64,000 nucleotides of DNA. Origin: Paenarthrobacter sp. DKR-5 (lineage in GTDB: Bacteria > Actinomycetota > Actinomycetes > Actinomycetales > Micrococcaceae). The notes beneath the pieces were generated by a model, which saw nothing but the letters and a program-made list of their open reading frames with translations, was not told where the DNA came from and searched no databases. Positions 8,616-16,846 of the stretch are shown one piece after another (position 1 is the first letter of the stretch; every line of letters begins with the position of its first letter). Both the position numbers and the translations under genes were made by a program. The stretch lies in NCBI RefSeq assembly GCF_018531425.1, contig NZ_JAHBOI010000003.1, positions 124,001 to 188,000 of the forward strand. Direction: 5' to 3'.

Positions 8616-10196
8616 ATGACTGCTCCTGTGCAAACTTCCCGGCCGGACCGGGGCCTGGCCGGCTCCGGCATCCTCCCCGCACCCGATGGTGCTGCCCCGC
8701 ACGCCAGGCCCCGGCTGGGCAGCCAGCTCGCCCGGCGCAAGCCGCTGGCCCAGCTCACCAGTGAGGCCGGCACCGGTTCCGACGGGCGCTCGCTGGTCCG
8801 CAGCTTCGGGGTCCTGCACCTGACCATGATCAGCGTCGGCGCCACCCTCGGCACGGGCATCCTGGTCGTGCTGGGCGATTCGGTGCCCGTGGCCGGACCC
8901 GCGATCTGGATCTCCTTCGTCATTGCCGGCGTTGCTGCGCTCTTTTCGGCCGTCTCCTACGCCGAAATGGCAGGCCTGGTCCCGGTCGCGGGATCCAGCT
9001 ACTCCTACACCTACGCCACCCTGGGCGAGGGCATGGCCTGGATCTGCGGCTGGTGCCTGGTGCTGGAGTATGCCGTCTCCGTGGCCGCCGTCGCCGTCGG
9101 GGCCGGACAGTACGTCAACCAGGCCCTCGCCGCTTTCGGTGCGGCGCTGCCGGATGCGCTCAGCCAGCCGCCCGGCCCGGACGGCGGTGTGTTCAACGTC
9201 CCCGCCACCGTCATCGTGCTGCTCGCGATGGTGCTGCTGGTCCGCGGCGCCAAGGAGAGCGCCCGGGTCAACACCGCGATCGTGGGCCTGAAGATCGTGA
9301 TTCTGCTGTTCTTCTGCGCCGTCGCGTTCTCCGCCTTCAACGCCGGCCACTTCGAACCGCTGATGCCCATGGGCGCTGCGGGCGTCTCGGCCGCCGCTTC
9401 CCGGGTGTTCTTCTCCTACATCGGGTTCGACGCCGCCTCCACTGCCGGCGAAGAGGCGCGCAATCCGCAGCGCGACCTGCCGCGCGCCATCCTGCTCTCC
9501 ATGGTGATCATCACCTCGCTCTACGTGCTGGTGGCCGTCGCGGCCATCGGCGCCCGTGACTGGACCTGGTTCAGCGGGACCGAGGCCGCGCTCGTGCAGA
9601 TCATGGAGGAAATCACCCGGCAGCCCTGGATTGCCTTCGCGTTCGCCGTCGGAGCCGTCCTGGCCATTGCGAGCGTCGTGCTGACCGTGCTCTACGGGCA
9701 GATCCGCATCCTGCTCTCGATGTCCCGGGATGGTCTGGTGCCGCAGGTGTTCGGCAGGGTCTCGCGCCGGACCGGCACCCCGGTGGCCGGAACGCTGATC
9801 GCCGGCGTCGTCGTCGCCCTCACCGCCGGGCTGATCCCGCTCGGGGAGCTCGCGGACGCAACCAGCATCGGCACGCTGTTCGCCTTCGCCCTCGTGAACA
9901 TCGCGGTCATCCACCTGCGCCGGACCCGGCCCGAACTCGCCCGCAGCTACCGGGTGCCCTTCTACCCGGTCACCCCGGTGCTCGGGGCGCTGATGTGCGC
10001 GTTCCTGATGGCGAACCTCGGAGGATCCACCTGGGTCGTCTTCGGGATCTGGATGCTGGTCGGCGTGGCCGCCTACCTCGGGTACGGCCGCCGGCACTCA
10101 CGGCTGGCGGCGCTCGGGGAGCAGGAATACCGTGGACTGGCAGTGGACAGCGCCGCCGACACCGGGCGCGATGAAGTGAAAGCAGGGCAGGCATGA
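8616..10196 (+). CDS. APC-superfamily amino-acid permease (cationic amino acid transporter type)
   Basis: 526-aa integral membrane permease with a 60-70-residue cytoplasmic N-terminal extension and about 12 membrane spans. The first span contains the APC substrate-binding glycine segment ISVGATLGTGI. The stretch around YATLGEGMAWICGWCLVLEY is characteristic of the CAT/YfnA branch, which includes cationic amino acid carriers. Its stop overlaps the davB-like start (ATGA, 10193-10196), so the two proteins are translationally coupled. Together this suggests uptake of lysine or another amino acid for the flavoenzyme next door. Substrate identity is inferred from context. Confidence 0.83.
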   Translation: MTAPVQTSRPDRGLAGSGILPAPDGAAPHARPRLGSQLARRKPLAQLTSEAGTGSDGRSLVRSFGVLHLTMISVGATLGTGILVVLGDSVPVAGPAIWISFVIAGVAALFSAVSYAEMAGLVPVAGSSYSYTYATLGEGMAWICGWCLVLEYAVSVAAVAVGAGQYVNQALAAFGAALPDALSQPPGPDGGVFNVPATVIVLLAMVLLVRGAKESARVNTAIVGLKIVILLFFCAVAFSAFNAGHFEPLMPMGAAGVSAAASRVFFSYIGFDAASTAGEEARNPQRDLPRAILLSMVIITSLYVLVAVAAIGARDWTWFSGTEAALVQIMEEITRQPWIAFAFAVGAVLAIASVVLTVLYGQIRILLSMSRDGLVPQVFGRVSRRTGTPVAGTLIAGVVVALTAGLIPLGELADATSIGTLFAFALVNIAVIHLRRTRPELARSYRVPFYPVTPVLGALMCAFLMANLGGSTWVVFGIWMLVGVAAYLGYGRRHSRLAALGEQEYRGLAVDSAADTGRDEVKAGQA

Positions 10197-11875
10197 CCGT
10201 TGCAACAGAACTTCCGTCGGAGGACACCGGGGCTCCCGTCACGATGCTGAATCCGGATTTTCCGTTCAGCTACGACCGGTACCTGCAGCACCCCGCCGGG
10301 CTGGGTTCGGTGCCGGAGGAACTGCACGGCACCGAGGTCGCCGTCGTCGGCGCGGGGCTCTCCGGGCTGGTGACCGCCTATGAGCTGATGAAGCTCGGGC
10401 TGCGGCCGGTCATTTACGAGTCGGACCGGATCGGCGGAAGACTGCGCACGGCCAGCTTCCCGTCCGCGCCCGACGTCGTCGCCGACCTGGGCGGGATGCG
10501 GTTCCCGGTCTCCGGCCGCGCCTTCTACCACTACCTGGATTTGCTGGGCCTGCCGACGCTGGCGTTCCCGAATCCGCTCGCCGACGTCACGCCGAGCACC
10601 GTGATCGAGCTCAAGGGCCAGTCGTATTACGCGCGCACCGCGGCGGACCTGCCCGCGTTCTTCACGGAGGTGGCCGATGCCTGGAAGGCCGCCGTGAACG
10701 ACGGCGCCGCCTTCGCCGAGATGCAGGAAGCGATCAGGTCCCGCGACACGGCGCGGATCAAGGAACTCTGGAACGCATTGCTGCCCGAGCTGGATGAGAA
10801 GACCTTCTACGGCTTCATTGCCGAGAGCAAGTCCTTCAAGGAAGCCGGCTTCGCGCACCGCGAGGCGTTCGGCCAGGTCGGCTTCGGCACCGGCGGCTGG
10901 GACACGGACTTTCCCAACTCGATCCTGGAGATCCTGCGCGTGGTCTACACCGACGCCGACGACGGGCACCGCCGGATCGTCGGGGGCGCCCAGCGGCTGC
11001 CCGAGGCACTGTGGAACCACGCGCCGTCGGGCATGGTGCACTGGCCCGAGGGCACCTCGCTGTCCTCGCTGCACGGCGGCGCACCCCGCGGAGCGGTCGC
11101 CCGGATCGCCCGCGGCGCGGACGGGGACCTGCTCGTGCAGGAGCGCTGGGGGCGTGCCGCGAAATACCGCGCCGTCGTCACCACCTGCCAGTCGTGGCTG
11201 CTCTCCACCCGCATCCACACGCAGGAGTCGCTGTTCGCGCCCGAGATGTGGACCGCCATCGAGCGCTCGCACTACATGCAGTCCTCGAAGACGTTCGTGA
11301 TGGTGGACCGGCCGTTCTGGAAGGACATCGATCCGGCCACCGGGCGCGACGTCCTTTCCATGACGCTGACGGACCGGCTCAACCGGGCGACGTACCTGCT
11401 CGACGACGGGCCGGACAAGCCGGCGCTGATCCTGCTCTCCTACACCTGGAACGACGACGCGCTGAAGTGGCTGGCGCTTTCGGCGGAGGAGCGGGTGGAA
11501 CTGATGCTGCATTCGCTGCGCCAGATCTATCCCGGGGTGGACATCGCCAGCCACATCATCGGCCAGCCGATCACCGTCTCCTGGGAGGCCGACCCCAATT
11601 TCATGGGTGCGTTCAAGGCCAACCTGCCCGGCCATTACCGCTACCAGCAGCGGCTTTTCAGCCACTTCAAGCAGGACGGGCTGCCCGAGCACCAGCGCGG
11701 CATCTTCCTGGCCGGGGACGACATCTCCTTCACCGCAGGCTGGGCCGAAGGCGCCGTCACCACCGGCCTCAACGCCGTCTGGGGAGTGGTGCAGCACCTG
11801 GGCGGCTCGTCAGCGCCGGAGAACCTGGGCCCGGGGGACCTGCTCGACGAGCTGGGGCCCATCCGGCTGGACTGA
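10193..11875 (+). CDS. davB: Flavin amino-acid monooxygenase, probable lysine 2-monooxygenase
   Basis: 560-aa FAD enzyme of the tryptophan/lysine 2-monooxygenase group, which oxidatively decarboxylates an amino acid to the amide. The Rossmann fingerprint VVGAGLSGL is at 51-59 with Glu76 in VIYESDRIGGRLRT; the C-terminal FAD motif is LAGDDISFTAGWAEGAVTTG. Long segments such as NPDFPFSYDRYLQHPAGLGS, HYMQSSKTFVMVDRPFWK and DRLNRATYL match what I recall of Pseudomonas putida DavB, and the length is the same. The product, 5-aminovaleramide, would be the substrate of the DavA-like amidase in the cluster. Other amino acids (Phe, Trp, Arg) cannot be excluded. DavT/DavD genes are not in the window. 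Confidence 0.8.
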   Translation: MTVATELPSEDTGAPVTMLNPDFPFSYDRYLQHPAGLGSVPEELHGTEVAVVGAGLSGLVTAYELMKLGLRPVIYESDRIGGRLRTASFPSAPDVVADLGGMRFPVSGRAFYHYLDLLGLPTLAFPNPLADVTPSTVIELKGQSYYARTAADLPAFFTEVADAWKAAVNDGAAFAEMQEAIRSRDTARIKELWNALLPELDEKTFYGFIAESKSFKEAGFAHREAFGQVGFGTGGWDTDFPNSILEILRVVYTDADDGHRRIVGGAQRLPEALWNHAPSGMVHWPEGTSLSSLHGGAPRGAVARIARGADGDLLVQERWGRAAKYRAVVTTCQSWLLSTRIHTQESLFAPEMWTAIERSHYMQSSKTFVMVDRPFWKDIDPATGRDVLSMTLTDRLNRATYLLDDGPDKPALILLSYTWNDDALKWLALSAEERVELMLHSLRQIYPGVDIASHIIGQPITVSWEADPNFMGAFKANLPGHYRYQQRLFSHFKQDGLPEHQRGIFLAGDDISFTAGWAEGAVTTGLNAVWGVVQHLGGSSAPENLGPGDLLDELGPIRLD

Positions 11876-11930
11876 GGGCGGATCTTGGGGCGGCGTGGGG
11901 CTCGGCAAGTTCCGTCGGGGCTCGGGTCGC

Positions 11931-12008
11931 GTGAGCAATCCGGACGGCTGAGTTAGCAACCTGGACACCCCGGTGAGCAACCTGGACACCGCGGTGAGGA
12001 ACCTGGAC
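11931..12008. repeat. Four direct repeats with exact 21-bp period
   Basis: The core GTKAGCAAYCTGGAC (with small variations) begins at 11931, 11952, 11973 and 11994, each 21 bp apart. The fourth copy flows into the palindrome that follows. Copies are 15 bp of similarity plus a 6-bp linker. This is intergenic and is not a CRISPR, since the linkers are far too short. Confidence 0.88.
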
Positions 12009-12041
12009 CGCGGATAGGGGAATTCCCCTATCCGCGGTCCA
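12004..12041. repeat. 38-bp perfect palindrome (REP-like or terminator)
   Basis: Arms 12004-12022 and 12023-12041 are exact reverse complements, centred on GGGGAATTCCCC. Just beyond it, CTTGCTAA (12043-12050) is nearly the reverse complement of the repeat core TTAGCAAC. It may end davB transcription as a long hairpin or be a dispersed extragenic palindrome. Confidence 0.88.
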
Positions 12042-12178
12042 CCTTGCTAACGGCACTCGGCAGGCCCCGGCGTCCTCTCCGCCTCCACTCTCCCTCCGCA
12101 GCAAGGCCGAAGTGCCAACGATGCACATCGGCTCGAGCAGCGGTGGCCACCCCGCGTGGCAGGACGCACAGTGGGGCG

Positions 12179-13192
12179 ATGAGCATTTCGACGACGCCGC
12201 CGCCCCTTCCGATTCTCAGTGCTGCCAGCCGGCCTGATGAGGAGCAGTGGCCACGCCAGCTCGCCCGCCGGGCGCTGTCCTTGGAACTGGTGAGGCTCCG
12301 GCATGGTCAGTACGCCGACGCCGAAGCCTGGGCGGCGCTCGACGGCGTCACCAGGTACCGGGCGAGGCTCGCGGCGGTTTCCGCCACGGCCAAGGCCGTG
12401 CCCACGTTCGCGGGGGAGAGCGCGGCAATTCTCTGGGGCCTTCCGCTTCCCTCCGTGCCGTCCGAGGTTTTCGTTGCCGTCCCGCGGGGCACCGGCAGGC
12501 GCAGCTCGAACGGCGTGGTTCGCCGGGTGCGGCTCCTTGACGGGCTCCCGTGCACCTGGATCGGTGGCGCGGCGGTGACGGACAAGGTTGAGACGGCCCT
12601 CACCGTCGCGCTCGGGCAACCCATCCACTGGGCAATCGCCATTCTGGACAGGCTCCTGAACAGCGAGCCGCTGCCGGCGGAAGACAGGAAGGGCAGGGTT
12701 GTCCTGCCGGACGAGCTGCAGTCCGCGGCTGATCTGCTCACGAGCGGTGCGCAGCGCAGGAAGGCGGACAAACTGCTGGCCTTCGCTGACGGCCGCGCCA
12801 TGTCCCCGGGTGAATCGATCAGCAGGGTGCGGATGGCGCAGCTGGGCTTTCCGGCGCCCGAGCTTCAGCACCGGTTCCAGGACAGGCTCGGGCACGTGGC
12901 CGACACCGACTTCTACTGGCCCGACGTCGGCCTGGTGGGGGAGTTCGACGGCCGCGTGAAGTACATGAAGTCCGAGTATCTGAGGGGGCGGACGCCGTCC
13001 GAAGTCGTCATCGCCGAAAAGGAACGGGAGGACCGGCTGCGTGCCCTTGGTCTCCGGGTGGTCCGCTGGACCTGGGAAACGGCGTCGCAGTCGGCCGGCC
13101 TGGCGGCCGTCCTGGCCCAGGCCGGGTTGCCGCGGGCCGGGCCCGCTTCGGCGGCTGCGGGGCAGCGGGCGCTCCCGTACGCGGCGGCCTAG
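12179..13192 (+). CDS. AbiEi-like/DUF559 (Vsr-fold nuclease-like) protein
   Basis: Protein of about 337 aa in the style of large actinobacterial families annotated as AbiEi antitoxin-like with a C-terminal DUF559 domain. The middle (VPTFAGESAAILWGLPLP) resembles the AbiEi-type winged-helix segment. The end (DFYWPDVGLVGEFDGRVKY, then EKEREDRLRALGLRVVRW) resembles Vsr/DUF559, a PD-(D/E)XK-like nuclease fold, with Asp, Glu-Phe-Asp and Lys as possible active-site residues. Start at 12179 is chosen because upstream residues look non-coding; GTGGGG precedes it. No AbiEii toxin gene is adjacent, so an antitoxin role is doubtful. Its stop overlaps the converging purU stop by 4 bp. Confidence 0.65.
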   Translation: MSISTTPPPLPILSAASRPDEEQWPRQLARRALSLELVRLRHGQYADAEAWAALDGVTRYRARLAAVSATAKAVPTFAGESAAILWGLPLPSVPSEVFVAVPRGTGRRSSNGVVRRVRLLDGLPCTWIGGAAVTDKVETALTVALGQPIHWAIAILDRLLNSEPLPAEDRKGRVVLPDELQSAADLLTSGAQRRKADKLLAFADGRAMSPGESISRVRMAQLGFPAPELQHRFQDRLGHVADTDFYWPDVGLVGEFDGRVKYMKSEYLRGRTPSEVVIAEKEREDRLRALGLRVVRWTWETASQSAGLAAVLAQAGLPRAGPASAAAGQRALPYAAA

Positions 13193-14058
13193 TTGAACAC
13201 GATGGTGCGGCGCCCGTCGAGCAGCACGCGGTGTTCGGCGTGCCACTGGACGGCCTGTACCAGGGTGCGGCCTTCGACGCTGCGACCGAGGGCGGCGAGC
13301 CGCTCAGGGGTGTGGGCGTGGTCCACCCGGATCACTTCCTGCTCGATGATCGGTCCCTCATCCAGATCGCCTGTGACGTAGTGGGCGGTGGCACCGATCA
13401 ACTTCACCCCGCGGGCATGGGCCTGGGCGTAGGGCCGCGCACCCTTGAAGGAGGGCAGGAACGAGTGATGGATGTTGATCGCCTTGCCGGTGAGGTCACG
13501 GCACAGATCGTCGCTGAGGATCTGCATGTAGCGCGCGAGGACGACCAGTTCGATGTCGTGCTCCTCGATCAGCCGCCGCAGCGCTTCCTCGGCTTCGGGC
13601 TTGCTCTCCGCCGTCACCGGGATGTGGTGGAAAGGCACCCCGTAGAAGGACGCCAGTTCGGCCAGGTCCTGATGGTTGGACACGATGGCGGGGATTTCGA
13701 TCGGCAGGGTGCCGGAACGCTGCTGGAACAGCAGATCATTGAGGCAGTGCGCGTCCTTGGAGCACATCACCAGGGTCCGGACGGGGGCGCCGACCGGGTT
13801 CAGCTGCCAGTCCATGTCGAACGCTTGGGCGACCGGCGCCAGATGCGCCTGCAGTTCGGCTGCCGGCTGAGCGGTCGCCACCTCCACGCGCATGAAGAAA
13901 CGCCCGCTGTCCGGGCTGCCGTACTGCTGGGACTCGGTGATGTTCCCCTCCGCAGCCAGCAGCGCGCCCGAGACCGCGTGGACGATGCCGGGCTGGTCGG
14001 CGCAGGAAAGGGTCAGGGCGTAGCTGGCGGAAAGGCCGGTGGAGACTGGTTCAGGCAC
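13189..14058 (-). CDS. purU: Formyltetrahydrofolate deformylase
   Basis: 289-aa enzyme that hydrolyses 10-formyl-THF to formate and THF, balancing one-carbon pools and feeding PurT-type purine synthesis. An N-terminal ACT domain (about 11-90, CADQPGIVHAVSGALLAAEG) precedes a formyltransferase fold with the catalytic Asn195, His197 (INIHHSFLPSFKGA) and Asp233 (GDLDEGPI). The GTG at 14058 is chosen because the preceding residues of the longer frame are low-complexity and TAGCCT ends 7 nt upstream. That box overlaps the TAG stop codon of the flavin monooxygenase gene. It ends convergent with the DUF559-like gene. Confidence 0.9.
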   Translation of the reverse strand: MPEPVSTGLSASYALTLSCADQPGIVHAVSGALLAAEGNITESQQYGSPDSGRFFMRVEVATAQPAAELQAHLAPVAQAFDMDWQLNPVGAPVRTLVMCSKDAHCLNDLLFQQRSGTLPIEIPAIVSNHQDLAELASFYGVPFHHIPVTAESKPEAEEALRRLIEEHDIELVVLARYMQILSDDLCRDLTGKAINIHHSFLPSFKGARPYAQAHARGVKLIGATAHYVTGDLDEGPIIEQEVIRVDHAHTPERLAALGRSVEGRTLVQAVQWHAEHRVLLDGRRTIVFN

Positions 14059-14065
14059 GCGTCTA

Positions 14066-14071
14066 AGGCTA
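14066..14071 (-). promoter_or_regulatory. -10 box of purU made partly from upstream stop codon
   Basis: TAGCCT on the minus strand, with its first three bases (TAG) being the stop codon of the preceding gene (14069-14071). The purU GTG follows after 7 nt, placing the expected transcription start at or next to the start codon. Confidence 0.5.
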
Positions 14072-15214
14072 CCGCGAAGCCCGCGCTGCCCCGGCACCGG
14101 CAGCCCCGGCCGGGACGCCACCGGCAGCCCTGGCCGCCCCGGCACCGGCAGCCTCCCTTAGCCGTGACAGCGCGGCCAGCGCCGCGGCCCGCCCGGCCCT
14201 GGTCGCGCCGAGGGTCGACGCGGACGGGCCGTAGCCCACCAGCAACACCCGCGGGTCGCGGGCGACGGCGATGCCGTCCATCCGGATCCCGCCGCCGGCC
14301 TCACGAAGGCGCAGGGGCACCAGATGGTCCAGCGAAGCCCGGAACCCGGTGGCCCAGAGGATCACGTCGGCGCGGACCTCGGTCCCGTCCGGGTAGTGGA
14401 CGCCCTCGGGCGTAATCCGGTCGAACATCCCGTGCGAAACCAGCACGCCCGCGTCGATTCCGGCCCGGTACTGCGCCGTCAGCGGCAGGCCGGTCGCGGA
14501 GACGACGCTCAACGGAGGAAGGCCGGCAGCAGTGCGCTCGCCGACCCGGCGCTCGACGTCGCGACCCCACTCGGCGCCAAAGCTGCGCTCGGTGAACAGA
14601 GGCGGCCGGCGGGTAGCCCACGTGGTGGCGGCGCCTGCCTCGTGCAGCTGCAGCAGGAACTGGGCGGCGGAGGTGCCCCCGCCGACGACGATGACGTGTT
14701 GCCCGGCGAATTCCTCGGCGGAGCGGAAGTCGTGCGTGTGCAGCTGGCGGCCAAGGAACAGCTCCCGGCCGGGGTAGTACGGCCAGTACGGCTTGTCCCA
14801 GGTTCCGGTGCCGCTGATCACCAGCCGCGCCCGCCACTCCCGGTCGCCGTCGTCGCCGTGGCCGGACACCAGCAGGGGTCCGCCGGGGCCATCCGGGGAA
14901 CTGACCGAGGTGACAGTGAACGGCCGCAGCACCTGCAGCCCGAACTCCCGCTCGTACTCGCCGTAGTACCGCGAGACGACGGCCGACGCCGGTTCGGCCG
15001 GGTCCGGCGTGCCCAGCGGCAGGCCCGGCAGATCGTGGATGGCGTGGGCGGCGTCGAAAGTGAGCGAGTCCCAGCGATGCCGCCACGCACCGCCGGGACC
15101 GGTGTTGGCGTCGAGGGCCAGGACGTCGATGCCGGGCCTCAAGCCGCGGCGCCGCAGGTGGTAGGCAGCCGCCAGCCCTGCCTGGCCGGCTCCGATCACC
15201 ACGACATCGAACAT
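14069..15214 (-). CDS. FAD-dependent monooxygenase (CzcO/YUCCA-like)
   Basis: 381-aa flavoprotein. The N-terminal FAD fingerprint VIGAGQAGLAAAYHL is at 6-20; a second dinucleotide motif VVGGGTSAAQFLL binds NADPH; ILWATGFRASLDHL is the ATG-containing hinge of flavin-containing monooxygenases. Substrate is unknown; relatives include trimethylamine monooxygenase, Baeyer-Villiger-like enzymes and CzcO proteins. The start is well supported by AGGAGG before the ATG. The last 25-30 residues are an Ala/Gly-rich low-complexity tail coming from repeated CCGGCAGCC units on the top strand, which looks like a recent expansion and is probably dispensable. Confidence 0.85.
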   Translation of the reverse strand: MFDVVVIGAGQAGLAAAYHLRRRGLRPGIDVLALDANTGPGGAWRHRWDSLTFDAAHAIHDLPGLPLGTPDPAEPASAVVSRYYGEYEREFGLQVLRPFTVTSVSSPDGPGGPLLVSGHGDDGDREWRARLVISGTGTWDKPYWPYYPGRELFLGRQLHTHDFRSAEEFAGQHVIVVGGGTSAAQFLLQLHEAGAATTWATRRPPLFTERSFGAEWGRDVERRVGERTAAGLPPLSVVSATGLPLTAQYRAGIDAGVLVSHGMFDRITPEGVHYPDGTEVRADVILWATGFRASLDHLVPLRLREAGGGIRMDGIAVARDPRVLLVGYGPSASTLGATRAGRAAALAALSRLREAAGAGAARAAGGVPAGAAGAGAARASR

Positions 15215-15342
15215 TCCTCGCGCCTCCTGTGTTCTCCGTCTGCTGGAACGGGCGCCGCCGGTGCGCTATTCCGGCCCGGAACGTGAGGTTGGCGACGCCG
15301 TCACGGTTCGTTCGGCACTGGAGCGCGCCGCGCCGGTTCGGC

Positions 15343-15348
15343 TACGCT
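15343..15348 (+). promoter_or_regulatory. Probable -10 box of the glyA-folD leader
   Basis: TACGCT about 8 nt before the first conserved nucleotides of the riboswitch, so the mRNA would begin at the aptamer's 5' edge. The -35 is not obvious. Confidence 0.5.
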
Positions 15349-15351
15349 GGG

Positions 15352-15432
15352 GACTGCCGCAACTGGCGTTAGGTGGGCCACCACCGGGAAGCGGCGCAGA
15401 GTGAAGACCACGGATCGTACGCCTGGGCCGAG
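15352..15432 (+). ncRNA. ZTP (pfl-motif) riboswitch
   Basis: Conserved pfl-motif pieces occur in order: CAACTGGCG (15360-15368), GGTGG...CCACC (15372-15384), GGGAAGCGGCG (15386-15396), and after a variable stem the hallmark CGCCTGGGC (15420-15428). The family senses ZTP/ZMP, signals of 10-formyl-THF shortage, and typically controls glyA, folD and purH; here it leads directly into glyA-folD. A run of five T follows at 15440-15444, so transcriptional or translational control are both conceivable. Confidence 0.86.
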
Positions 15433-15549
15433 GGTCAAGTTTTTGCCGGATTTCCGGGGTACCCGGATGGTGGAACCACGGTGCGTGCCGTGGAGCCCAG
15501 CCGGTAGCCTGACCTGTAACCGAATGCTTCGCCAAGCCAGGAGATCTTT

Positions 15550-16842
15550 GTGTCCGCCAACACTGTATCTGCCAACACCGTCACCAACCTGCCCCTCTCC
15601 GAAGTGGATCCGGAGATCGCAGCCGTCCTCGACCAGGAACTCGGCCGCCAGCGCAACACGCTGGAAATGATCGCCTCGGAGAACTTCGCCCCGCGTGCCG
15701 TCCTCGAGGCCCAAGGATCGGTCCTCACCAACAAGTACGCCGAGGGCTACCCCGGCCGGCGCTACTACGGCGGCTGCGAGTACGTCGACATTGCCGAGAA
15801 CCTGGCGATCGACCGGGTCAAGGCCCTCTTCGGCGCCGAGTACGCCAACGTTCAGCCGCACGCCGGTGCGCAGGCCAACGCCGCCGCGCTCTCGGCGCTG
15901 ATCAACCCGGGCGACAAGATCCTTGGCCTCTCCCTCGCCCACGGCGGCCACCTGACGCACGGAATGAAGCTGAACTTCTCCGGAAAGCTCTACCAGGTCG
16001 CCGCCTACCAGGTCGAGGAAGACACCTTCCGCGTCGACATGGACAAGCTGCGCGAGCAGGCCCTCGCCGAGCGGCCCAACGTCATCATCGCCGGCTGGTC
16101 GGCCTACCCCCGCCACCTGGACTTCGAAGCGTTCCGCTCCATCGCGGACGAAGTCGGCGCGTACCTGTGGACCGACATGGCGCACTTCGCCGGCCTGGTC
16201 GCCGCGGGACTGCACCCGAGCCCGGTCCCGCACTCGCACGTGGTCACCTCCACTGTGCACAAAACCCTTGCCGGCCCCCGTTCCGGCGTGATCCTGGCCA
16301 AGCAGGAGTTCGGCAAGAAGCTCAACTCCAACGTCTTCCCCGGCCAGCAGGGCGGCCCGCTCATGCACGTCATCGCCGCCAAGGCCGTCGCGTTCAAGAT
16401 TGCCGGTTCGGCCGAGTTCCGCGAACGCCAGGAACGCGTGCTCGAGGGCGCGAAGATCATCGCCGACCGGCTGAACCAGGCCGACGTCGCCGAAGCCGGC
16501 GTGTCCGTGCTCACCGGCGGCACCGACGTGCACCTGCTCCTGGTGGACCTGCGCAACTCCAAGCTCGACGGCCAGCAGGCCGAGGACCTGCTGCACAGCG
16601 TCGGCATCACCGTGAACCGCAACGCGGTCCCGTTCGACCCCCGCCCGCCGATGGTCACCTCCGGCCTGCGCATCGGCACGCCGGCGCTGGCAACCCGCGG
16701 CTTCGGCGCCAACGAGTTCACCGAGGTCGCCGAGATCATCGCCGCGGCGCTCAAGGGCGGCGCCGACGTCGACGCGCTGCGGGCGCGGGTGGACAAGCTG
16801 GCCAACGATTTCCCGCTGTACCCCGGACATGAGGAGTGGTGA
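15550..16842 (+). CDS. glyA: Serine hydroxymethyltransferase
   Basis: 430-aa PLP enzyme interconverting serine and glycine with transfer of a one-carbon unit to THF. The PLP-binding lysine is Lys238 in [13 protein letters not shown]; other family segments are [33 protein letters not shown] and QGGPLMH. The GTG start follows AGGAGAT. The N-terminus carries a small in-frame duplication (SANTV twice), absent from most relatives and not expected to matter. The next gene, folD, starts 5 nt after the stop codon, so the two are surely co-transcribed and both are placed under the ZTP riboswitch. Confidence 0.97.
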   Translation: MSANTVSANTVTNLPLSEVDPEIAAVLDQELGRQRNTLEMIASENFAPRAVLEAQGSVLTNKYAEGYPGRRYYGGCEYVDIAENLAIDRVKALFGAEYANVQPHAGAQANAAALSALINPGDKILGLSLAHGGHLTHGMKLNFSGKLYQVAAYQVEEDTFRVDMDKLREQALAERPNVIIAGWSAYPRHLDFEAFRSIADEVGAYLWTDMAHFAGLVAAGLHPSPVPHSHVVTSTVHKTLAGPRSGVILAKQEFGKKLNSNVFPGQQGGPLMHVIAAKAVAFKIAGSAEFRERQERVLEGAKIIADRLNQADVAEAGVSVLTGGTDVHLLLVDLRNSKLDGQQAEDLLHSVGITVNRNAVPFDPRPPMVTSGLRIGTPALATRGFGANEFTEVAEIIAAALKGGADVDALRARVDKLANDFPLYPGHEEW

Positions 16843-16846
16843 CCCA

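Larger units (their letters stand above)
11876..12178. other. 303-bp intergenic region with repeats
   Basis: No gene is supported here. An open frame on the minus strand through it is low-complexity and simply translates the 21-bp repeat. The region holds four 21-bp-spaced direct repeats (11931-12008) running into a 38-bp perfect palindrome (12004-12041), between davB and the DUF559-like gene. Confidence 0.8.
15215..15549. other. 335-bp divergent region with riboswitch leader
   Basis: No protein gene is supported. It contains the glyA promoter, the ZTP/pfl riboswitch and about 100 nt of expression-platform sequence. The proximal part (15215-15300) holds the upstream region of the flavin monooxygenase gene, with its AGGAGG. 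Confidence 0.8.

Noticed and set aside
11931-12008. Possible CRISPR array
   Set aside because: The repeats are 15 bp with 6-bp linkers that are themselves similar; there are no unique spacers and no cas genes.
11769-12128. Minus-strand repeat protein (VQVAHRG-type heptads) over the intergenic repeats
   Set aside because: It is a translation of the 21-bp DNA repeat, overlaps davB antisense and has no start signal.
15352-15432. Glycine or THF riboswitch before glyA
   Set aside because: The conserved ACTGGCG and CGCCTGGGC elements are those of the ZTP/pfl class, and tandem glycine aptamer features are absent.
15301-16830. 509-codon minus-strand open frame over glyA
   Set aside because: Antisense shadow of serine hydroxymethyltransferase, and it also covers the riboswitch leader.
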